From assembly GCA_015179125.1 (NCBI GenBank), contig WHVA01000199.1, forward strand, positions 121,487-185,486: DNA of 64,000 bases, given 5' to 3'. Shown piece after piece: positions 45,379-55,960 of this stretch; position 1 is the first letter of the stretch; the number at the start of each line of letters is the position of its first letter. Under the pieces are notes generated by a model that did not search any database, was not told the DNA's origin, and saw only the letters and a list, made by a program, of their open reading frames with translations. This stretch comes from Gautieria morchelliformis (lineage: Eukaryota; Basidiomycota; Agaricomycetes; Gomphales; Gomphaceae). The position numbers and the translations under genes are program-made.

Positions 45379-47612
45379 TCAAACGTAAACGTACAGCATA
45401 TCCTCCTCTAGCGTAGTTGTATTACGGACACGCAAGTACAACATCGGCAACGCAAAAACGAGACCAGCCACCAGCAGGGCCCAAGTTGATGCGAATATGT
45501 TCATGAATCTACACACAAGCTCAAGAACTCAGCAACCCACTGCAACGGATACCATAAGGTGACTCACGAAATGCCTACTGCATCTGCACGCCAGATTCCC
45601 GCAGCTCCCGCAGACTGAAGGGACTTGTCTAACCACAAAAGTGAACAACATGATGGAAGAAGAACGATAAACAACGAACAGAAACCAGTGAAGTGGGCCA
45701 ATTTGGCTGGGTCATTACTCATAGCGCCCTGTTGAAGCCCTTCATACCATGCTTTCAGACATGGTCACACAAACCACATACCATCATCCAATATGCCGCC
45801 GTCTGCCACATGGCATCCAGCATGCCTTTGAAAGATATGAGATGGGGCTGAAGGCACAGAGGGTAACTGCTTACCGCATACAATATAGAGCCAAATCTTG
45901 GCAGGATAACCCTTATCCTTGAAATCCATCTTGACAAAAGCCGGATTTCCCGCCGAAGTTGACGCCCGCGTGTATGTCCTAACATTGGCTAGAGTCGGCA
46001 TTCCACCGATCGAGCAACACAGGGGCGGTGCTCACTTCTGGTAGAAATACGCCCATGTATGTACCACAAAGACCATAAACAAGAGCACAATCCATCCGAG
46101 GAAGGCCCGAGTACGACGTGTAAGCTGTCGTTGATCGAGAAGTAGGCCAATCGCGAGCGACCCTACAATCTGTGAGAGCCAGTAGCAAAAGTTGTTCAAG
46201 CTCCGTGTCCGGATATTGAATAATACGCCATTGTAATCGTTGAACTGATACATGTCAGATATACAGTGGGGCCAGGCTTGCATGTCAAATTACCTGCCAG
46301 GTATAGAACCTACAGCATATTCAATAAAGACAACATAACATGTAAGTGGTGTAGACGAACCAGTTGCTAGCGAAAAAGAGTGGAAAGAGCATGATGATTG
46401 ACGGGTCTGTCCGGAGTGCGACCCATAAGAAGTAAAATTCAGTCTTCCAGCTCGGATGTCGCGGGGTTGTGACTTTGGTGCCATCAGTTCGGATCATCTT
46501 GTTTGGGTCGGTCATCAGAAGTGGTATCAGGACGCCCAGACTGCTGAGAACCACGAAGGTGATCTTTGATTAAAAAATCGACATTAGGATGGTGGACAAC
46601 AGCAGGGGAATGCTATGAGCATACGTAAGTGCCATTGTCGACGGAATTCGTCTGTGCTCCTCGTTAGTCGAGGTTGGGAACGATAAGCTCTCGACATACT
46701 TTGGAGCGAAAGTTTTGACCAAGCGGTACCGCTGCGCCAACGACACCGCCCAGGTTGAAGATACTCCAGAACAAACCGATATACAAGCCTTTCTGACTTT
46801 CTGTTCGAGAAGTAAATTAAATAAGGGACGCCGTATCAGATGGGGGGCTACAAGCCTATCGGATATGCCAACATCAAGCTACCCTTTGATGAAGATATTG
46901 GATAGTGTTTGGTGGCAGAGACGCGAACACTCACCTGGGCGGACCATAATAGACCAGCACATATACCGAGGATAGCTCCAGAAGCAATGACAAAGCCGCC
47001 CGCATCCCTATGGATATTTAATACCCTGAGCAGCAATGTGCCAATGAGCAATCATCCAAAACCCGAGTGTCTACTGTGAAACGCACAGGTAGCTTGAGAT
47101 GTGTACCGAATATCCCAAGCTCCCGAGGATAAGAGTTGGACGACTTCCAAGCTTATTGTTAATCGACCTATTCACGACGTGCTCAACGTCCTGGACCAGC
47201 CAAGATGGCTGATACCCTTACCCGGCAAAGAACGCGCCAAATGCGAAGGTGGCGTATATCGCTGAATTCGCATTAGCCGAGACTCTACTGTCGACTTGAC
47301 CGCTCAATCCGAGGCCGTTCAGCGCGTTGAAGAGCCCAGGGCACATGAAGCATGTGAATCCTGCCCAGGCACACGATAAGAACGATCATGTTTGATGGTG
47401 CGGAACAACATCGAAAGGACATACCGAGCATGCATACCTAAACGCATCCTTGGGCTTTGGCTAGGAAGGCATGGGGAAGAACCGAAAGCACATACCTGCG
47501 TTGTTGGGTGTTGGTAGATTCCTTTGAAGCCTTTTGGGCGATCATAAATGCGCCCATACGGTTCGGGTCCATACGACGAGGTGACATCGCTTCCGTCATG
47601 CTTCTCGTCCAT
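45379..47612 (-). CDS. UNC93-like major facilitator membrane protein
   Basis: A multi-exon gene starting at ATG 47612 and ending at a TGA at 45379. The joined exons show a hydrophilic leader with GFKGIYQHPTTQ, then GFTCFMCPGLFNALNGLG, the diagnostic UNC93 first helix, and IYATFAFGAFFAG. Later helices and loops include NKLGSRPTLILGSLGYS, ASGAILGICAGLLWSAQGS, KGLYIGLFWSIFNLGGVVGA, VVLSSLGVLIPLLM, WFVYTTYMLCCLY, a LGWIVLLFMVFVVHTWA helix, and FASTWALLVAGLVFALPM near the end. Fungal members (yeast YMR155W-like, S. pombe C922.05c-like) are 12-helix proteins of unknown transport role. The small exons between 45.7 and 47.1 kb are joined by eye, so exact borders are provisional. Confidence 0.8.
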
Positions 47613-48083
47613 TGCTGCTGGTGACGTGCGCCGCTATGGTCGAGAGGGGAAGAGCATACAATGTACGTCGTGGTAAGAAGCAGAAGCCCAAATCAACCAT
47701 TACTGCCACCTCACATCCGGCTGACTTGGAAGCCGGTGAGCTATACACTTAGGTTCGTTGATCAAACGATAAACGATCTAAAATGGCAGTGGGAGCGCCT
47801 GACCCTGTCCTATTTTCGCCCACTGATCTTAAATAATCGTCGTCATCATCCGTTCTAGTAAGCATATCATCTTAATCATCTTATTAGATATCCCGGACAT
47901 TGCGTTCGTGTTCATTCGTGAATATACACACAAGTAAGACAATCACAACGCATGCGTCGGTAAGAGCAAAAAAAGGGGCGTGCTTTAGCGATGAGTTTAA
48001 AACGAGGTGCAAAGTACCATTCGCGCTCAGGTTCTTGGACGGCAATGCATACGAGCGACCGGTGAAACAAGGCCAGATTAGGA
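47613..48083. other. Gap upstream of the UNC93-like gene
   Basis: 471 bp between two minus-strand genes. ATC/GTC-rich short repeats near 47830-47885. No gene recognised. Confidence 0.4.
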
Positions 48084-48781
48084 TTAGAGCGAACTTGAAG
48101 GGTTTGCGTCGTTCACTTTGGAACGGAGCTCGTCTGCGTTGGCAGTAGATGGGCTAGTGGTGGTTGCCACGCGATTGCTACCGCCGACAAGAACGGGCCT
48201 CAGAACAGCGACGTAGAGTTTCGTAGCACCCTGATACCGCCGAACAACAGTCAGAGGCCTAACCTCACACGCCATTATCAAGACTCACTTTGAAGGCAGG
48301 AAGCTGAAGCCAGATAACAAACACGGTCTTGAAGGCAAAGTAGAAGGGGAAGTAGTATAGGACGAGTCGTAGAGCAAAGCTCTCGATGAAGGTGAAGAAG
48401 CCAAACACAATCCAGTATGTCAACCACTGCAGGTCATCCTGATGCTGCGGGGTCTCAAGCGCCTTGAAGGAAAGATAGGCGGGGAAACCCCATCCTATGA
48501 GATTCGAGATAGGGGCTGCGAGAGGATTGATGAAAATGAGGAGGGTGAGAAGGGTGATTGTGCCGAGGACAGCATATGCCTTGGGAACTTGGGTCCTTTG
48601 CTCAAATTGGTTCAGGATAGGATATTTAGTCAGCTGGATAAAACCATCTGCTCAATGATAAGAAACATGGAGAGCTAAATATATGACTAACCTCCTTATC
48701 GAGCTGGCTGATGTAGTAGCTGGCCTTGTCCTGAGCCTGGAGAACGGTTGGATGCGTCTGAAGTTTCTGAGAAGCGGACAT
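48084..48781 (-). CDS. YOP1: ER tubule-shaping protein YOP1 (REEP/DP1/TB2/HVA22 family)
   Basis: ATG 48781 opens MSASQKLQTHPTVLQAQDK, a typical N-terminal amphipathic lead. After introns near 48.70-48.64 kb the core reads LTKYPILNQFEQRTQVPKAY, then paired long hydrophobic hairpins (AVLGTITLLTLLIFINPLAA; PISNLIGWGFPAYLSFKAL). The family signature follows: DDLQWLTYWIVFGFFTFIE, then FPFYFAFKTVFVIWLQLP. A further intron at about 48.24-48.29 kb leads to GATKLYVAVLRPVL and a polar tail. The reticulon-like hairpins wedge into the cytosolic leaflet and curve ER membrane. Nothing is missing. Confidence 0.9.
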
Positions 48782-50655
48782 CTGGAGCGACATAAGAAAA
48801 GGGGATATGATATGACTGAAAATCTTTGCACTGACCGTCGAAGGGATGGCTGCGAGTCTTTTGTGGTCGTGTGAGGAGATAACGTTGTGGTACGGAGGAA
48901 ATTTGTGGTCGCTTGCGTCACGGAAGATCCAGACTCAGCTCGGTCAACACCGACGGCCACTTTCGAATTTCACACTTACTGAGACCTGTCTTCAACGTGC
49001 CCATACAGAGTCATGGCTGAAGCTTATGACACCATACAGGTAGTTAAACTATCCATGCGGTGATTATTTCCTGGTGAATTGACTTTCTCACCAGACACTC
49101 CATCAATCACTTCCACCATTCGTTCCTTATATATCAGCAACTCTCCTCCCATACCTAGCATTCGTCCTGTTGATGGCCACTTTTGCCCTAGGCTTCTACT
49201 TTTCTACGTATGCTTGCTTCTTTCCTGTCCTGGACCTGGGTTCATTCATGCCTTTTCAACAGTCTCCCCAAAGCAACTATACCTGTTCAGGAAGTTGGAG
49301 TAGCGTCCCTGGCCAGTGTGCTTACTGGTTTTGGCGTGGTCGCACTGTTTTGTAGTGTAGGGGTGCATGTTTAAGAATCGAACATCCCGTGGACGGAGCG
49401 TTTCGGTTGCTTGTTGAGCAATTCTGCCGAGCGAGGGAGCGACGCTGAAGATCAGTGATGAGTCAGATAAAGATAATGCTGGACCAGTGCGCCAGTAATA
49501 CAGTTGTGCAAGGACTGGTTGTTATTCTTATTATTTGAAGTGAGTCATATATTTTATATTATATTTCCATCGATAACTTGATTGACACGGGGATACAGTT
49601 TGTACAGTCCACTTGGGCATTTATACCATGGTGACGGTTGCACTAGACCCGGATGCCAGGTTCGTCCTCGACACCTCCTGCGTCAATCTATCACTAGTGC
49701 ATAGAGCGTAAGCCCCGAACGGCAAATAGTTGGATTGATTCAATCAGTCTAAGGTCTCTCATGTCGCAATATTGCAATCTTGGCAGCAGGATTGAATCAG
49801 TTGGAGTGATCTCCGACAGTCTTGGTGACCATTTGTTTCTGGACTGATATCGCGTGTCGCGTATGCACCTTCGAATACAGGATGCATCGAATCATGGGCT
49901 CTCACCAGGTCTACCGCGGTAGTTAATCACGATGCGGCCATGCCCCTGCAATCAGTGGGTCAATGTGTTGGATACGCTGTCACATCCAACGTATTGTTGA
50001 ATAGAATATCTAACTTGGCCTCCTTACTTAAAATTCCTTGAGCAGCGCTTTTGACGCTATGCAGGTCGTCCAAGTCAAGCTGGGGTTGCAGCGGGCCTGT
50101 CTCTCAAGCGTCTCTACAGCTATCAGACTTACTCAATCTTCAATGGAGATCGAGCGAGCGCACAGGTAGACCGTGGCTTTCTTCGCACCCGGTCTGATTG
50201 AACATGAGTTCAGTATTGAGGAGGAGGATCTGAAAACATAGTTATGTAAGGGCCTACCATGGTGTAATTGCTGAATGTGAACCATATGTTATGAGCTTTT
50301 CACTAGGTGCAAGTCACTGTTTTATTACTGTAAGCTACAGCAACAAATAGTGAAAAAAAAGAGGAAATCTGGTAATAATCTGAAACTATGGCAAATGGTG
50401 AAGAATCCTTCCTTTTTGTTTACAATTTAAAACATCAAGGAGGAAGCTTTTGGCAGGGGGTTGGGGTTTGTTACCGTCCTTCTGTGCATGGCAAGTTGAG
50501 TACAGAGCTGTAAAGCAGGGATCCTCGGCCAGGTTGGGGTTTCTGTCCATGTATTCTGGGATCCGCACTACAATCTTAGGATTGTGCCTGTGTCATCAAG
50601 GTTAAACATGGCAGCAATGTCTTTGAGATTATCCTTATGTTTTTATGAAAGTAGA
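48782..50655. other. Gene-poor stretch with relics
   Basis: Upstream region of YOP1 followed by about 1.5 kb of decayed sequence. It contains the SDR relic (49950-50230) and the left part of the SAP-domain relic (50386-50655). The plus-strand frame at 49170-49355 has no recognisable content. Confidence 0.45.
49950..50230 (-). pseudogene. Short-chain dehydrogenase relic
   Basis: Reading leftward, short pieces in different frames recall SDR enzymes in order: GAKKATVYLCARS (the region after the cofactor loop), LQPQLDLDDLHSVKSAA (the conserved LDL-DL acidic site), and LSKEAKLDILFNNTLDV. The last equals the usual LDxLFNNAGV with the catalytic-core NNAG spoiled. The N-terminal cofactor loop and the YxxxK active site are absent. 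Frames shift at least once and a stop lies between pieces. Confidence 0.65.
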
Positions 50656-51670
50656 TGTCAGGGGACACCCTGTTTTCCATTTCCAGTTCCGACTCCATTT
50701 CCGACTCCGCTTCCGGTTCCGATTCCATCTCCGCATCCGCTTTCGGGAACGATTCCGCTTCTGGGAGAACTTCCACCAGTTCCGTTCGCCTTGCCAGTTC
50801 CACTCCAATTTCCGACTTCCGCCCCGGAACAGTGTCGGAAATCAAGCGACTCGCATAATAGGTGGCATCAAGGGTCGATCAAGGGTCAGGGGGATGCAGG
50901 GTTGATGGCGGGTGCCAAGTGTTGTCCCTGGCTGCGCAGCGTAGTATAATACGGACTCGCTGACATTGGGGGTCCTTAGACTTTTCTCTTTGGATTTCCC
51001 CTTGTCAGGTGAGAACCCCCTCTCTTGTATGCTCTGTTCATTTATACATACTTTGGATTTCCCCTTGTCAGTTGTGTGGTAGTGTGATCTCCACGACTAG
51101 CCAGGGTTGCCCTTACAGTAGAGGGGCCTTGAAAGCCTTGATTGCCACATTGTGATGCCTCTCTGCATTGCCCCATCTGTGAGCAGCTTCCTTCTCAGCC
51201 TGTTTCTGTGTGGCGGCCTCTTCTTTGGCCAATCGTTCATGTTCTGAGAGTTCGAACATGGCCTGGGCCTCTTGGGAGGTGAGTAAGCAGGCATAGTGAT
51301 GTGCAGGCCAGGCTAGGCTTGAAAGCCTGGGCTTGGGCTGGGCTTTAGCATGCTCGGTCTCAATGAAGCTTGGAGCCAGCCCATTTGCTAGGCCTGGGCT
51401 CAAGCCTGGGCTTCAGCTATGAAAAAAAAAGAAAAATATGAAAAATAAATAAAATTTTGATTGATAGTAACAACATCAAATGTTTTCTTTTCACCATCAC
51501 TCTTCTCATTATCAGCATCACCCCAAATGGTGTCCCCCTCGTTGCTTCCACACTCTACTGCTTCATCCTCTAAGGTGGTCTCGGTTGTGGTGCATGGCTC
51601 AGGTTCACAGAAAATCAGTTCATGTCGCAACATGCATTTGAGGCATTGAAGAGCCTCAACGACGTCGCCC
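50386..51670 (-). pseudogene. SAP-domain relic split by a solo LTR
   Basis: Right of the LTR, the minus strand reads ECGSNEGDTIWGDADNEKSD and a charged helix (LTSQEAQAMFELSEHERLAKEE, shown in part) ending NVAIKAF. Left of it, after one frame change, come KHKDNLKDIAAMFNLDDTGT then EYMDRNPNLAEDP and FTALYS. That order (Lys/Glu helix, then SAP motif NKDDLxDIAxxLxL, then ExxDxNPxLxxDPRFxxLF) matches SAP-domain proteins that are very common in agaricomycete repeats and near transposons. The 462 bp LTR (50656-51117) interrupts it. Stops and shifts on both sides show it was already, or is now, non-functional. Confidence 0.6.
50656..51117 (+). repeat. Solo LTR of the outer chromovirus family, with target duplication
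   Basis: It begins TGTCAGGGGACACC and ends GCCCTTACA, and is flanked on both sides by the same five bases GTAGA (50651-50655 and 51118-51122). Sequence matches the LTR at 53166-53565 in reverse. A single LTR with matching direct repeats is what remains after recombination between two LTRs of one element. Confidence 0.88.
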
Positions 51671-51680
51671 TTAAGGCGAC

Positions 51681-51882
51681 TGTCATGACTCGTTTATTTC
51701 TTGTACCCAGCTATCACTATTTTCCCTTTCACCACTCCTCCTCCATGTTCACTCGTCTTTGCCCTTCCCTTCGACCACGCCTCCTCTATGTTCGCTCCAT
51801 TCGCCCTGCGCCGCATTCGCCGAACGGTTATTCGCTGCTCGCATCATTTGCCAGCAGGCATGCCATCAAACATGATCAACAT
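51681..51882 (+). repeat. Truncated LTR of the inner element family
   Basis: Starts TGTCATGACTCG and follows the first ~200 bp of the 54928 LTR with many differences (shared TCCTCCATGTTC, CGCCAGCAGGCA-like and GCCATCAAA blocks). It is cut off at 51882, where a solo LTR of the other family begins. The rest of the LTR is not found on the far side. Confidence 0.75.
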
Positions 51883-52354
51883 TGTCAGGGGACACCCTGT
51901 TTTCCATTCCCAGTTCTGACTCCATTTCCGACTCCGCTTCCGGTTCCGATTCCATCTCCGCCTCCGCTTTTGGAAATGATTCTGCTTCTGGGAGAACTTC
52001 CACCAGTTCTGTTCGCTTTGCCAGTTCCACCCCAATTTCCGACTTCTGCTCTCGGAACAGTGTCGGAAATCAAGCGACTCGCATAATAGGTGGCATCAAG
52101 GATCAATCAAGGGTCAGGGAGGTCAGGGGAATGCAGGGTTGATGGCGGGTGCCAAGTGTTGTCCCTGGCTGCGCAGTGTAGTATAATACGGGCTCGCTGA
52201 CATCGGGGGTCCTTAGACTTTTCTCTTTGGATTTCCCCTTGTCAGGTGAGAATCCCCTCTCTTGTATACTCTGTTCATTTATACATACTTTGGATTTCCC
52301 CTTGTCAGTTGTATGGTAGTGTGATCTCCACAACCAGCCAGGGTTGCCCTTACA
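51883..52354 (+). repeat. Second solo LTR of the outer family, no target duplication
   Basis: 472 bp, TGTCAGGGG to CCTTACA, close to the copy at 50656. The flanking five bases differ (AACAT left, GCAGA right), so this LTR was either formed by recombination between different insertions or one flank has been lost. Confidence 0.82.
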
Positions 52355-53165
52355 GCAGAAAAGTCTCTCCCCTAGAGGACCGGTGGTCGTACTGCGCGTT
52401 GCATTCACCATAGGTGCGTTCGGAATCAGAGACAGCGACTCGGAGATTGCAACCTCTTCCGCGCAAACGGAATACGACAGCCCCTCTTCTTACCTCCCAA
52501 CCCCGGAAATCCCGTCCCATATTTCTCCTTCTGACATGGATCCGGATGATCGTTTTTGGAATATGGAGGAGGAATTGACGTGGAACCGGATGAAGACTGT
52601 AAATAACCTGTGTATCTACATGTACAATAGTTATTACATAATCCCAGTGGGCCCCTTAGGGACCCACTGTATAGTTTATGCGTGGGAACCGGCCAGCGGT
52701 CCCCATCGCATCTTACTCTTACCTGTCACTACGTAGCATTCAGAATACCACTCATTGGTCAAGTTCTGTAGTGCCCTTGTGATACAAGGTTCTAAGATCG
52801 ACACCCTTTACACCTTTTTGAACTATCCTGCGGTTGATCGCCACGCGACCAACCGATAGTGGATTCGAAGCAATCTTGAAAAAGATCGCTGCGTCGACGA
52901 CTAAACATCGTTGAGACCCTCCAGTAGACCCTCTACTGTCGGCTGCGAGCATGATGATTCCACGCAGTCGAAGACGGACACGAGCGATGAGCTCAAGGTC
53001 CACGCCCCAGGCGCAGCCCAGCGACACGACGGCTGACGCTACCCTGGACCAAGAGTCCAGGACGATAGAAGATGGAGAGATCGTATATCTCACCACCCTC
53101 GTTCCCCCAGTAGAAGACGAGGAAAACCCCGACCACGTCTTGTCGAGCGTGGCTGAGGAAGAGAC
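52355..53165 (+). pseudogene. Host or repeat gene fragments trapped between LTRs
   Basis: Two plus-strand pieces are open here. One (about 52420-52736) reads an acidic Ser/Pro segment with ISPSDMDPDDRFWNMEEEL. The other (52968-53165) reads SRSTPQAQPSDTTADATLD and EDGEIVYLTTLVPPVEDEE up to the edge of the outer element's LTR. I recognise neither. They look like fragments of coding sequence into which the LTR elements inserted. Confidence 0.35.
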
Positions 53166-53565
53166 TGTAAGGGCAACCCTGGCTGGTTGTGGAGATCACA
53201 CTACCACACAACTGACAAGGGGAAATCCAAAGAGAAAAGTCCAAGGACCCCCGATGTCAGCGAGCCCGTATTATACTACGCTGCGCAGCCAGGGACAACA
53301 CTTGGCACCCGCCATCAACCCTGCATCCCCCTGACCCTTTATCGACCCTTGATGCCACCTATTATGCAAGTCGCTTGATTTCCGACACTGTTCCGAGAGC
53401 GGAAGTCGGAAATTGGAGTGGAACTGGAAAAGTGAACAGAACTGGTGGAAGTTCTCCCAGAAGCGGAATCATTTCCGAAAGCGGAGGCGGAGATGGAATC
53501 GGAACCGGAAGCGGAGTCGGAAATGGAGTCGGAACTGGAAATGGAAAACAGGGTGTCCCCTGACA
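53166..53565 (-). repeat. 3' LTR of the outer chromovirus (400 bp form)
   Basis: Reverse copy of the LTR seen at 50656 and 51883. It is about 60-70 bp shorter because it has one, not two, copies of a TTTGGATTTCCCCTTGTCAG unit and lacks the spacer between them. On the minus strand it directly follows a purine-rich tract (AGAGGGGGGG, about 53569-53578), the expected plus-strand primer. Confidence 0.85.
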
Positions 53566-54927
53566 TCACCCCCCCTCTAGCGTGCTGCGTCCTCGAAGCA
53601 CGGGACACGAGCGACTGAAATGCCAGTGAGCGGATTTGGTGAGGGGCACCAGGGTGTGTCCTATAGAACTCGCGGAGTTTGTCCAGAGCGGATACATCTT
53701 GCTCCGGGACCCACGAATTCTCCTCATACCCATACCCTTCCCATTTCACGAGGAATTGGAGTCGTCCTCGCACAAACCGGCTGTCCAGGATCCGTTCCAC
53801 CACATAGTGCTCTTCCCCATCCACAATTTCCGGTGAAGGTGGCGGACGAGCCTTCTGACCTGGGATTGGGTCCTCAGGCATAGGGAGTAACTTCACCACA
53901 TTGAAGACAGGGTGGAGGTGGGACATGGACATCAGAAGTTGGAGGCGGTATGCATTCCGTCCAACCCTCCGCATCACTGTGAAGGGCCCAAGGTAGCGGT
54001 GGGCAAGCTTCTGCGAAGGGCGTGTGGTGCGGATGTCACTTGCATCTAGATATACCTTGTCTCCAACTTGGTACTCTGGGGCAGGAGCCCGGCGTTGGTT
54101 GTAGTACCTTGCCATGTCATCCTTGGCCTTCGCAAGGGCTGACTTGGCTTCCGAAAGGGTGGAGTCCATGCGGTCTTGGAACTCATTGACCATCTCGAGT
54201 CGGGACTCAGCCTGGCGTGGTTCGAAGCCCATCCGCGGGTGTCGTCCGGAGGCAAGCATGAAGGGAGTCTGTTGGGTGGCGGAATGTACATGGTTGTTGT
54301 ATTGGAATTCCGCCAGTGGAAGTAACTCATCCCAGTCATCCTGCCTCTCATTGACAAAGAGGCGGAGATATTGCTCCAACTCCTGATTGACCCATTCTGT
54401 CTGTCCGTCACCCTGTGGATGGTACACTGTTGTGGTAGCCAGCTTTATGCCGAGCAGGCGGTAGAGCTCCCGAGTCATTTCCGCGACGAACTGCAGACCT
54501 CGGTCGGAAACAACTTGCTTTGGGAGTCCATGTAACTTCCAGACATGTGCAAGGAACAGGCGGGCCACTCCGAGGGCTGTGATCGTCGTGTGTGTCGGAA
54601 TGAAGTGGGACACCTTGCTTACCGAGTCCACGACGTTCATGATCGCGTCGTAGCCATGAGACTCTGGAAGTTCAACGATGAAGTCGACACTGATGGTGTC
54701 CCAGCGGGATTCGGGAATCGGGAGCGGAACAAGTTCTCCGACGGGCGGATGTCGTTGCGCTTTGGTTCGGAGACAAAGGTCGCATGTCTTCATGTACTGT
54801 CCAATGTAGCGGGACATCTGAGGCCACCAGTAATTCCGAGCTACTAATTCCAGTGTCTTCCACCTGCCAGCATGCCCAGCGACCCGTGTGTCATGGTGCT
54901 GGGACACGACGCGGCGGCGGAGGTCCG
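53339..54927 (-). pseudogene. Outer element: integrase and chromodomain part of pol
   Basis: Open from the insertion point to within the LTR. Zinc-binding HHCC region: SQHHDTRVAGHAGRW and CDLCLRTK. The DDE core shows SVDFIVELPES, VVSDRGLQFV and TVYHPQGDGQTEWVNQ. A GPY/F-type module (RYLGPFTVMRRVG) is followed by a chromodomain (VVERILDSR, LQFLVKWEGYGYEENSWVP), which marks a chromovirus and targets heterochromatin in family members. No stop occurs before the LTR. The frame runs on for about 75 codons of Ser/Asp-rich text encoded by the LTR itself and stops at 53339. As pol is severed from its upstream half, this is a dead copy. Confidence 0.88.
54923..54927 (+). repeat. Target site duplication, left copy (GTCCG)
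   Basis: Same five bases as 62529-62533. They flank the two LTRs of the inner element exactly. Confidence 0.92.
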
Positions 54928-55508
54928 TGTCATGACCGGTTTATTTCTCCTACCGCGCTACCTCCATGTTCCCCCTCGTCACTCCCTAGCATCTTTGTCA
55001 GAGTTCGCCGCACCTACCGACCACTCCTCCTCTACGTCTACCCTACTCGCTGTTCGCCCCATCCTCCGAACCGCTATTCGCTACTCACGCATTTCGCCAG
55101 CAGGCACGCCATCAAATATGATCGATACCAATCACCCGGCATGATGGTTCATTAACCCCATCATCTTCTTAATCCAACCCCATTGGGTGTTCGTATGGCC
55201 AAAGTGCGTTCGCAGGGCGTTCCTTCCATAGGTCGTGCGGGATCAACCCAGTAAACGAAGAGTCCGTGCAGGGTAGCATGTATGCGGGTCCCAAGACATG
55301 GTTTTGTCCATAAGTGCCTTCGCCCCCTTTTACTCTCCGTCGTTTCATGTTCGCATTCTTCCCTCACTCTATTGTATGTTTATTCCATCTCCTTAGTATC
55401 ATGACTGCGCACCCCTATCCAACCCTGACTTGTAACGGTCTCTTTCCTATTTGCTGTTACCTTACGAGCATTCAATATAAGTAGTTTACATTCGCATGTA
55501 CATTCCCC

Positions 55509-55519
55509 AGTTCAATTAT
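55509..55519 (+). promoter_or_regulatory. Predicted transcript start and self-primer (AGTTCAATTAT)
   Basis: These 11 bases are exactly complementary to the primer-binding site at 55961-55971 and lie ~30 bp after the TATA-like box, where transcription should begin. This is the arrangement known from Tf1, in which the first 11 nt of the mRNA prime reverse transcription. Confidence 0.7.
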
Positions 55520-55683
55520 CATACGTCGTCCATCTTGTGCAAACTTGACCTCGCTGTGATCATCGTCTTGAGCCTCTCCTTGAAGATTTCTATCTTCGAC
55601 CAGCTAAGGACTTAGGCATCACTGGTGAGTTCTCATACTTCATATTCGTTACCTTAAGCCTTCGAGCTACTTTCTGTGCTGTT

Positions 55684-55713
55684 GGCGAAGGGCTCCTAAG
55701 GAGCACCTTCGCC
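55684..55713. other. U5 hairpin
   Basis: A 13-bp perfect stem: GGCGAAGG GCTCC, loop TAA, GGAGC A CCTTCGCC, broken only by one bulged A. It is repeated in the 3' LTR at 62254-62283. It lies between the proposed self-primer and the primer-binding site. Confidence 0.85.
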
Positions 55714-55960
55714 AGCGAAGAGACTGTCAAAACTTAGACAGCCCTTCCGCAATATCTTGCACGTTGCATCGTCAAGTACTGCGAGCTGTTTCGCTACGAC
55801 TGTAGACAGGGAGAGCCCCATTCGGGCAACCCCCTTGTTTCGTGGAACGTCCATCGGTTCACTTATTCGCTGAACGGCATACTTATTCGCACACGTTATT
55901 CGGGCATTCACTGTGTTCACTAATACACGATATTAATGCCTGAAAACCAATCTTGACAGT

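Larger units (their letters stand above)
54928..55958 (+). repeat. 5' LTR of the inner element
   Basis: 1,031 bp. A TATA-like ATATAAG lies near 55475. A predicted transcript start region follows about 30 bp on at 55509, and a strong hairpin lies at 55684-55713. Confidence 0.93.

Noticed and set aside
53375-53563. Gly/Ser-rich plus-strand frame
   Set aside because: A composition effect of hexamer repeats in the LTR, antisense to the pol tail.
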